DNA of 29,311 bases from Ichthyophonus hoferi (Eukaryota; Opisthokonta; Ichthyosporea; Ichthyophonida; Ichthyophonidae): assembly GCA_002751075.1 (NCBI GenBank), contig NAOQ01000115.1, forward strand, positions 41,304 through 70,614, in the 5' to 3' direction. The notes under the pieces are model-generated. The model saw only the letters and a program-made list of their open reading frames with translations, ran no database searches and was not told the DNA's origin. The position numbers and the translations under genes are program-made. Below, one piece after another: positions 21,545 through 29,311 of this stretch (positions are counted from its first letter, which is position 1; each line of letters starts with the position of its first letter).

Positions 21545-24500
21545 ATGTTGAAAAACGCGAAGAGCGATAGGGTGCAGGATGCCTTAAAGGACCAGCTCAA
21601 CCAGATAGTTGGCCTGGAAGAAAATATGACATGTGCAGACTGCCCTTCTAAATGTATGTTTGTATAGTATAGTAAATCATATATATATGCAGATACTTAA
21701 TACTGTGAATGGACATATACTCCATATTTAGAAATTCTTATAACTATCCAATGGTTGATTCTCTACCACTACCAGCAATGCTAATTAATTTCCCACAGAC
21801 CCTCGATGGGCCAGTTACAGTCTCGGTATTTTCCTCTGTATGGCATGCGCAGGACTTCATAGACAACTAGGTGTACACGTGACTAAGATCAAATCAATAT
21901 CATTGGATGACTGGACCAGTGAGAATGTCGAGGTTTGTTATTGATGTGTGTAGAGCCACATTTACCGTGTAATACATATACATATATACTATATAATACT
22001 ATCATACTATTATATGAGAATGCTGTACCAACATATGTACTATTATATAGTAATAGCATACTAACATACATACTATTATATAGTCATACCATAATAACAT
22101 ACATACTATTATGTATTAATACCATACTGACATACATACTATTTTATGGTAATGTCATACGAATATACATACTATTATATAGTAATACCATACTAACATA
22201 CAAACAATACCCTCTCAGACTATGAGACAGATTGGTAATCGCAGATCTAATGCCAAATATGAAGCAGGCCTACCTAAGAATTATGTTAAAAGAGATCAGG
22301 CTGATTTTATTCGTAGAAAATATGATCGCAAAGATTGGTATAGGGTAAGAACCAATCATATTCATATTGTATCTCTTCTTTTTCTCTTAGCCAACGGATT
22401 ATGTCTTTCTCTATTATCCTAGCGGATTCCATCTCTTGTGATCTCTTTTACTGTATGTTTATCTCTTGGTACATCTGTTTATGTCTTTCTTCATTTTGCT
22501 CAACCATACATATATACCCTATCTTGACTATAGCCTCGTTCTTATTGGGCACCTAAATTTTATCAGCATTGTATGATTGATTGATTGTGTATCTAATATC
22601 TTCTCTGTGTGACATCATATTCTTGAATCCGTTTTCTGAACTTTCTGTGATTTTTGTTTATCCAATCATATTTCTTATTATATTTTAGTTATTTTATTAT
22701 TTAATCAGGCTTCACTTTATTTTTATTTCTTAGACTCGTATGCCCTTACTAAAAATTTCTTTGACCTTAAACTCTGTTATTGTATTCCCCTTTCCCTTGT
22801 CTTTCCCTCTTATCGGCAATGGTTCTTGGCCAATACAATCCCTCTATCCACCCTTCCTCTTTATTTTAAGTGGTCTTGTTCCATTTCTGACCAGCACCTT
22901 TACACATTGTATGCTTTGCATTCTTCTCTCTCTCGCTCTTTCTTTCCTTCTCTCTCTCTCCCTCCCTACCTCTCTCTCTCTCATGATATACCCACAGGCA
23001 GACGGAGTTAGGGACAGGAGCAGCTATTCCTCGGCCACCCAATCAGAACAGAGCACGGAGACTAGCTCTTCGCGGGAACCTAGCTATTCGCGAGAACCCT
23101 CACTACCACAAAACATATCATCCAATAGAAATACAGGGGAAAGATACAGTCACCAATTAGGACAACTACATACCATGGGGTTTACAGCGGAAGCCGCTAA
23201 TAAAGCTGCCCTTGAGAAGGCAAAGGGAGATGTCACTGAGGCCTTGGAAAGTAGGTACTGGTACTGTTGGGGTGGGAAGGTGGGCAGTGTACATGTGGGT
23301 GAAAGCCTTTGCACAATAAGCCTTAGTATTATATAGTATAGTATGTGCTATGTTTGTGGTAAGGGACATATATCCTTGATCTGTGTTAGCATATATCTGT
23401 ATGTAATATATCTTTATCTGCATATACAACCCAATATATTCCGTTGGTGTTTATTTTCAAAATTGTTTCCATATGTAGATATGTGTATATATAGATATAT
23501 AGGATCATATATATGTTTATATCCTTGCCGCTCGGGCAAAGTGGTTCATACCAATATCGTTTGGTTGTATTTTGGCCCTTTGGGTTAGAGAAAAAGGACT
23601 ATTAACCACTAATTAAACCCTACTTGTAGCGATTTGATTGGTAATTATTACCTATCCCAGCCAATAATCATCTCGACCTAATGGCCCATTTTACCCTGCA
23701 GTCTTAATTTCCAATCCTTCTGCTATGGATGGGCCTCCGTCATCGGCCAAGCCTAAATCTAATAATCATGAACAGAATGAGTTTGATGCTAAAATGGAGC
23801 AATTGAAGGTGAGTGTATTGCATGTACATACATATATATGTGGATGTGTATATGTAGGAGTATACCCACACCTATACCTATACTAATCGGTGTATACCCT
23901 ATATAGTGCTAACCATCTATACATACATAATATCATTTTCCCTCGCCCTCTTTCTCTTCTTCTCTTCTCTTCTCCTCCTCCCCTTCCTTCATACATATAC
24001 CAACTAGGCTATGGGCTTTACTGATGAAGTACAAGTGCGTATGGCTATTCGTCAAGGTGGAGATATACACAAGGCAGTGGAATTCCTTGTTAAAATGGGA
24101 TCATCTAAGGTTAGTGATTGGTCTATAATTGGGTACTAATTAACATATTTTTCTTTCCCTTTAAATTTCGGAACATTTTAGGGGTTCATATATGTGTGTA
24201 TATAATGAGCAAATAACATCTATATAGTATCACACTAACATTTTAGCTCTGATAATTTTTGTGTATGTGTATATATGCACGTATTTATATATAAGATTAA
24301 AATATTAAAATAATTAATAATAATTTTCTAGTCAATATGTAAGAGAGAATATGTACTTGTATTTTTATCTATTATACTATACTAACTTACCTACCTATAT
24401 ACTATCTTACCTATTTACTAACCTGCCTATATCTATTTATACCTATATAGCAACCAGAAAGGGCTCCAGCAAGCCAGTCACATACTGATGGTGGTGATTT

Positions 24501-27303
24501 CTGGAACTCCAATTACAACCAATCATCTTCCACCAATGCGCCCATCCCCCAAGGGCAACAAACTAAGGCCCCTACTATAGATGGTATATATGTGTGTTTG
24601 TATGTATGTGTGTATGTTTGTAAGTAGGATAGAGAGAGTGGAGAAGGGAGTGACAGGTACACATACTATATCATACTAGACCATACTATTATATATGCTA
24701 TTATACTATGATATTATTATACATACTATCATGCACACACACACACACACCCTATTCTATCTGTTTTCTTTTTACTTACCCCTGTACTCTTCCTATCTTT
24801 CAGATCTATTTGCGATACCTGCAGAGCCTACTACTGCAACAGAGCCTTCTGCATCAAACATGCCAGCCAGTGAAACTACAGATAACTATCCTAATATGAG
24901 CAACCAGATAAACAATAAGGACATTATGGATCTATTTAATAGCCCTATACCATCACGACAAGGAGGGGATATGGGAGGAATGTATATGGTAAGCGTAGAG
25001 CGGGTGGGATGGTAGGAGGGTGTAGGCCAATTGTCTTATAAACTATACTTATGTATCTCTATTTCTTTAGATATATTTATGTATGTATGTATGTTTATAT
25101 GTACATACATATGGCTATAGGTAGGTAGTTTTATATGTTATGTCATTATGTATATATGTTTGTGTTTCAGGTGTGTTTATACGTTTTTTGTGATTGTTTT
25201 TTTAACGTTGTTGGGGGGTTTTTTAAATATTTTTATGTAACCCACTCCCTCCCTCCCTTCATCTCCTTAGCAACAGCAGCAGCTCCCTACAGGGTATGCA
25301 GGGGTAGGCAACTATGGGGGGCCCGCGATGATGGTAAGTGATTTCCTTAGATATGACATACAGTAAAGATTATATAATCTTAACATTTTGTAATTTTATA
25401 ATTATAATGAACCAATCACAATACACTCTACGACTCGTTGATGTAAGATATACAGTAACTATTGTATGATTTTAATTTTTTAATATATGTTCTACTCCCA
25501 CCCCCTTTATACTATGTATACCCATGTAAATACCAAACTGTATACATATACACATGTTTGTGCATATAACCAAATTTCTTTGATGAACCTTCTAGCCCCA
25601 CCTAAATTCTCAGACCCTTTTGGAACCCCCCCCCCCCCCACACACACATTCTATAGAAAGCAGATGTAAATATGAATATAAGCACACATAAATATAGTAT
25701 AAACATGCAGTTGCATAAGCCACTACGTATATAGGTATATGCATACACAGGTGCTCACTTATACACTATATCCACCTTCACCATTAAACCCAGTTTTCGA
25801 AATTTACACAGTCACTTGTCAGTCATCCAGCTCCTTGCCTGCTATATATGTATATAGAGACACACGTATATATCTATCATTCAGAGTAAGAATAACGTTT
25901 GATATGCTATAGTTTTATAATGTAATGTCGTTATCAACTAGGCTACACCTATCGGGTCGGGTCGGGTTGGGTTGGTGATATGGCCTGACTGGATCAACCC
26001 ATAAAGGACATTGTGATATAATATTGGTGCCTAAAAATTGAAAAAAGGACCCCCAATGCAATTAAAATATCAAACTTATAACCTTACTGGCAATATATAT
26101 ATATATATATTAATTCATATTTTTTAAATGACCACTTATACCTTCTTATAATTCTTATTCACTTATAGCAGCAGCAGGGCTATCCGGGAGGATTCAATGG
26201 CGGTATGGCCCCTCAGATGGGGGGCTACAGTGGGGGAATGAATTATCAGACTGGTTATCAGCAGCAAGGCTATCAACAACAACAACAATACGGGCAGCAG
26301 GTGGGTGTGGGCTAGAAAGGGTGGTATGATTGGATTTGAATTGTAAGTTTTTGCCTTTCAGAGGAAATTTTCGAGTGTTGTTGTACTCTGTGGATTAAAG
26401 AGTAGCTAATATCTCATCATGACGATTGGTTAGCGATACCTAATTAATTAAAACTTTAATTAGCATTTCTTACGAACAGTAGTGATTACATTACTTAGCA
26501 ATTAATACTAACGATGACAATTTCTTGGTGGGTAGGTTGCTATATGTTGTTAGCTTCTATATATATTATTATTATTAGATACACTGGTGACTCGACTAAT
26601 GCAAGCTGACGTGTTCCTTATGTAATGAGATCTCTAGATATCTACATAGGGCTAATCTCTCTGATACCAATCATTCTTTCATGATTACCAGCCTACCTAT
26701 CAGCAACAGCCTACCTATCAGCAACAGCCTACCTATCAGCAACAGCCTTATGGCCAGCAGGCAGCATATAGTGGAGTGAACCCTTTTGGAAACAATAATG
26801 GGTATGATTTATTATTGGCTGGTTGATTTTGTGCATATATATAACATGTTAACTATGATATTATCCTCTTGGTTTAGATTTCTAGATCTATATTACTCGA
26901 TTTGGTTCCTACTTTTCCAGTTAGATGGCCACTGAAATAATATTTGTTATTGGGATGAATGTAAGATGAATAACCCTATAACAATGTATATATATTATTG
27001 CAGCAGTTAGGCGGGTTGAAAAATATCGAGCTGCAATGCTGGCATTGTCGTAGCCTAATACCATATCCACTATTGGGGGGAATGTATGCTGCTAATATTG
27101 ACATGTATATGTGTATATGCTTGTCTGTATGTAGATAGGTCTGTATGTTTGTCCATGAATACACATCGGTGATATTAACCCAACCATCTAACAGTATGCA
27201 GCAACAGCAACAACAACCTCCAACCAATCCTTTTAATCAAATGCCAAGTAGTAATCGTACCCCTGAACGTAACCAAAGCAACTCTCCGTTCAATCTTTTA
27301 TGA
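21545..27303 (+). CDS. ArfGAP protein with two UBA domains and a Gln-rich NPF tail, twelve exons
   Basis: Predicted Arf GTPase-activating protein of the fungal Gts1/Ucp3 type, acting on coated vesicles. Exons: 21545-21653, 21799-21932, 22219-22344, 22998-23250, 23702-23808, 24008-24109, 24451-24583, 24804-24988, 25271-25333, 26169-26300, 26692-26801 and 27195-27303. All are GT..AG and give 520 residues. The ArfGAP zinc finger is C30-x2-C33-x16-C50-x2-C53, with the arginine finger R58 in CAGLHRQLG. UBA1 lies at about 175-211 (HTMGF at 181-185) and UBA2 at about 234-274 (AMGF at 244-247). Further on are FW (294-295) and two DLF motifs (322-324, 364-366), a Gln/Gly/Tyr-rich segment from 384, three PTYQQQ repeats (449-466), NPF at 478-480 and 496-498, and a C-terminal SPFNLL. 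UBAs bind ubiquitin; NPF binds EH domains; DLF-like motifs can bind adaptor ears. Ucp3 and Gts1 carry one UBA, so the pair is unusual. The gene looks intact. Confidence 0.93.
22001..22197 (+). repeat. 33-bp tandem repeat, about six copies, in ArfGAP intron 2
   Basis: Copies start at 22001 (degenerate), 22033, 22066, 22099, 22132 and 22165. The unit starts atacatactattatatag. It fills most of the 286-nt intron and stops about 20 nt before the acceptor. The unit is a multiple of three, which creates a long spurious open frame through the intron. Confidence 0.9.
22921..22982 (+). repeat. Long polypyrimidine tract before exon 4 of the ArfGAP gene
   Basis: About 62 nt of nearly pure C/T, mainly CT and CCT units, ending about 15 nt before the acceptor at 22996-22997. 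Confidence 0.85.
23934..23990 (+). repeat. Long polypyrimidine tract before exon 6 of the ArfGAP gene
   Basis: About 57 nt of C/T with a single G, ending about 17 nt before the acceptor at 24006-24007. Same character as the tracts in intron 3 and in the proteasome gene. Confidence 0.85.
24734..24749 (+). repeat. (CA)n microsatellite in intron 7
   Basis: About eight CA units in the intron between exons 7 and 8, followed by a CT-rich acceptor region. Confidence 0.8.
25626..25639 (+). repeat. C14 homopolymer followed by CA repeats, intron 9
   Basis: Fourteen C residues followed by four CA units, in the longest ArfGAP intron (25334-26168). On the antisense strand this is a G14 run. Confidence 0.85.
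25954..25971 (+). repeat. G-quadruplex motif in intron 9
   Basis: Four GGG runs separated by 2-nt loops (TC, TC, TT), followed by TTGG, on the sense strand. This fits the canonical G3N1-7 pattern and would also form in the pre-mRNA. Confidence 0.75.
26093..26110. repeat. (AT)n microsatellite in intron 9
   Basis: An uninterrupted run of about nine AT units, 60 nt before the exon 10 acceptor. Confidence 0.9.
26692..26745 (+). repeat. Coding 18-bp minisatellite, three perfect copies
   Basis: Exon 11 of the ArfGAP gene opens with three identical copies of cctacctatcagcaacag, encoding PTYQQQ. A partial, changed fourth copy (PYGQQ) follows. Identity at silent positions points to recent expansion or homogenisation. 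Confidence 0.95.
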
Positions 27304-27367
27304 AGGATTGTGGTTAGTTTTGGACAATCAAGTACTCTTAGTTATTTAGAATTATTTTATAATTTTC

Positions 27368-27386
27368 TATATATATATATATATAT
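27368..27386. repeat. (AT)n microsatellite in the ArfGAP 3' UTR
   Basis: An AT run about 65 nt after the stop and before the poly(A) signal. Confidence 0.85.
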
Positions 27387-27435
27387 TCATATACATATAT
27401 AGATATATGTGTATGATTATATATGCTTATATACA

Positions 27436-27441
27436 AATAAA
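27436..27441 (+). terminator. Poly(A) signal of the ArfGAP gene
   Basis: AATAAA 133 nt downstream of the TGA stop, the first canonical hexamer on this strand after the gene. Confidence 0.6.
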
Positions 27442-27512
27442 AATCCTATAGCCTGCCGCCTTCAAGTCATATCATGTCAATGACTTGGATTCATGAATTG
27501 TAACTATTGGTA

Positions 27513-27518
27513 TTTATT
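27513..27518 (-). terminator. Possible poly(A) signal for the minus-strand remnant
   Basis: AATAAA on the minus strand, 24 nt after the end of the frame at 27542, inside a T-rich stretch. Confidence 0.3.
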
Positions 27519-27541
27519 TTTTATTAGAAATTATAGCAATT

Positions 27542-27909
27542 CTATTGACTTATCCACATTCGGGATCTCCAATTGCATAACCGGTAGTAGGTATTTAATA
27601 TTGCTGGACCAGTGTTAGCAATAGACACTTGATCAGATCTGTCTTTAAGGCTCAGTTGTTGTGATAGAGATTCTATAGAAGGTCCATATACCATCTCTCC
27701 AGGAAAACCGGCTGTAGTAATTATATCTCTGTTCTAATTTAGAAGGGATAGATGCTTGGATGCGAATGCGGAAATTGTACAATGAGATCGTTCAGTAAAG
27801 GGTGATATATTACGATGTAAATAATATCTATCATACTATTTAATGTTTGTAAACAGTTCTCCGAGTTCGGAACGAGCGAAAGATCTGGACCGATTATATG
27901 AGGTGTTGA
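27542..27909 (-). pseudogene. Decayed coding remnant of unknown family
   Basis: One minus-strand frame stays protein-like for about 120 codons but is interrupted in about two places, so it looks like a fossil reading frame rather than a live gene. Its last part is an open stretch of 63 codons ending at 27542, with mixed, non-repetitive composition (for example GFPGEMVYGPSIESLSQQLS). A minus-strand AATAAA sits at 27518-27513, 24 nt past the end, so it may be a true 3' end. An AT microsatellite at 27914-27932 bounds it on the right, and further protein-like codons appear beyond. No domain is recognised; an old transposable element is the likeliest source. It converges on the ArfGAP gene. Confidence 0.4.
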
Positions 27910-27913
27910 TTAC

Positions 27914-27932
27914 ATATATATATATATATATA
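27914..27932. repeat. (AT)n microsatellite
   Basis: About nine AT units at the right edge of the decayed coding remnant. Confidence 0.9.
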
Positions 27933-29180
27933 ATTAAACGCCAAGTATTTTTGTGTGCGTTTACGAGAACTTCGGATTTGATTATTGATACTGCGTGTGT
28001 GTAAGCAGGAGGGGGTCCTTTATTATTAATTTTTGTTTTCTTTTAACGCTTCGTTTTATTCCAGGTGCTATTTTTTGGTTAACACCCGTAGAGCTGTGTT
28101 GAATATTCTAAATGGGATGATACATAAATATTTCTATTGACTAATGTAATTCATGAAAGATAACAGAGACCTACTAGGGATGTCTGATCCTATCTCATAA
28201 TCTTATACTACAGGTGTATTTATTTGAATAGCTCATTAGCCAATTCACTAATGCAAGTGCTTGCAAACTATGCATAGACAAATCAATTTGAACTGTGCTC
28301 ATTCGGATTTAGCGATCTTGTAATAATTTTTATTTGTATAGAATTTTAATTGAAGTCTCTTCTTCATAGATTTTGATCGGGTTATTAATATATGGTAGAA
28401 ATATAAGGGTTAAGATTGATTCATAAATACTTTCCAAAATAATACCTCAATAGCAATAAAGATATGAAATGTTTGTTGATATGGATACTTATATGATCCA
28501 TTTTTGTTTAGAAAAAAGAAAATATGCGAAACGTAATGAAAGTTTTATTTTTAACCCAAGTTCAAAAATCATAAAAAGAGGCCTGTAAAGTTACGGTATT
28601 CTATAGTAAGGTACCCACCAATACTCTAGACGTGTTATATATATATATATTAAATTGAATAGCCCTAAACAAAATAAGGGAATATAGCATACCATAATGG
28701 CCTATTGTGAGAGTGAAAATAGAAGCAAGATTGGCCCAAGTCACAGTAGGAGATTCCAATTATACTCAATATCTCTCTTAATTCATAAACCCAGAACTGC
28801 AGATATATCATATTACTTACCAGGCCTACAATATAGTAGGCTATAATATGCTAAATGGATTGCTACAAGATCGCTAGCCGCAGATGAATAAGAGGGTTCG
28901 ATCAAAGCCCACATAATGAGTAGATCGATTCTTATCATAGTATGCAGCATATAAACCCTATTACATCAACGAGGAAATGAGTTAATTCACCATCTAAATG
29001 AGGACACAATAGTATTTAAGTATTGTGGTAAGATCAGGCAAATTGTGGGTCTCTTTGACCTATCGTGAGTTGGATTAGTTAATACGAATTTTATGCTTGA
29101 CTCCATTCAATTTATTGAATTTGGTAACATTAGTGTTAACTAGAACGTTAGTACCAGCGATAAAACAAAGTATAAAAGAA
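27933..29180. other. AT-rich DNA, nothing recognised
   Basis: Some protein-like codons on the minus strand near 27940-28000 may extend the neighbouring remnant. Otherwise no gene, RNA or long repeat was seen. A small 6-bp-stem inverted repeat (GCCTAC/GTAGGC) sits at 28824-28841, and an AT run near 28637-28650. Confidence 0.4.
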
Positions 29181-29311
29181 AAGAAAAATCAATAATAAAG
29201 TGGCCGTTCACACATATGTGGCCCCCGGCACACCCGGGTATATGCAACAACCCCGTATGCCTGTGTACATGTACACACAAAAACTTTGCATTCACTTAAT
29301 ATTTGGTAAAC
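29181..29311 (+). other. GC-richer patch with an open frame running off the window
   Basis: From about 29190 one plus-strand frame is open to the window end. It contains VAPGTPGYMQQPRMPVYMY, in a locally GC-rich stretch (cccccggcacacccggg) unlike its surroundings. It may be the beginning of a Pro/Gln-rich coding exon, or a promoter region. Too short to decide. Confidence 0.2.

Noticed and set aside
21935-22225. 96-codon plus-strand open frame with repeated YILLYS-like units
   Set aside because: It is produced by the 33-bp intronic tandem repeat, whose unit is a multiple of three. The frame in phase with exon 2 hits a stop immediately.
22740-22997. Open frame running into exon 4 of the ArfGAP gene from upstream
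   Set aside because: The upstream part is T-rich intron with the pyrimidine tract; a clear ACAG acceptor and phase match place the exon start at 22998.
25596-25669. Possible extra ArfGAP exon reading PPKFSDPFGTPPPP with a DPF motif
   Set aside because: The only nearby acceptor (TCTAG) puts this frame out of phase with the phase-0 exon 9 donor, there is no good donor after it, and it runs into C14/CA simple repeat.
25954-25975. Interstitial telomere repeat
   Set aside because: Only four mixed GGGTC/GGGTT units, inside an intron; too short to call telomeric.
26996-27100. Possible extra exon after a GCAG acceptor in intron 11
   Set aside because: It does not fit the phase-2 junction that joins exon 11 to exon 12 cleanly, and no matching donor was found.
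27542-27909. Reassigned stop codon in this organism
   Set aside because: The three intact genes end in TAG, TAA and TGA at sensible places, so all three are used as stops; decay of the remnant is the simpler reading.
28895-28915. tRNA T-arm-like GGGTTCGATCAAAGCCC
   Set aside because: The loop is too long and there is no acceptor or anticodon arm at the right distance.

Overview
The window is AT-rich eukaryotic nuclear DNA with spliced genes. The best guess is a fungus, probably an early-diverging lineage. The ArfGAP-plus-UBA architecture of the right-hand gene is the fungal Gts1/Ucp3 type. Introns are numerous and long for a fungus (about 145-835 nt), intergenic spaces are kilobases long, and decayed LTR elements are scattered through them. 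No rRNA, tRNA or CRISPR was seen. The lineage is inferred from architecture only.

Layout: 1-3441 is mostly non-coding, with a short decayed-looking reading frame on the minus strand near the left edge and one LTR fragment. 3442-4233 (-) is a serine-rich, C-terminally coiled-coil protein of unknown function, with a convincing 81-nt intron just upstream of its start. 4397-14201 is a gene desert holding LTR fragments, small duplications and simple repeats. 14202-17228 (-) is a five-exon gene for the 20S proteasome subunit alpha-1 (PSMA6/SCL1 type, 246 aa). 17229-21544 separates two divergently transcribed genes and contains an old LTR element flanked by a 5-bp repeat. 21545-27303 (+) is a twelve-exon gene for a 520-aa ArfGAP protein with two UBA domains and a Gln-rich, NPF-bearing tail. 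After its poly(A) signal lies a decayed coding remnant on the minus strand (27542-27909), then featureless AT-rich DNA to the edge.

Exon models of both housekeeping genes were built by hand. Every junction is GT..AG, every phase closes, and both totals are whole numbers of codons (246 and 520 residues plus stop).

The genes do not form an operon or an evident pathway. The proteasome gene serves protein turnover; the ArfGAP serves vesicle coat recycling and ubiquitin-linked endocytic sorting. I do not see a clearly novel multi-gene system. The most notable items are the tandem-UBA ArfGAP with its repeat-driven tail and NAGNAG acceptors, long pyrimidine tracts before 3' splice sites in both genes, an intronic G-quadruplex motif, an orphan coiled-coil gene and a family of old LTR copies.
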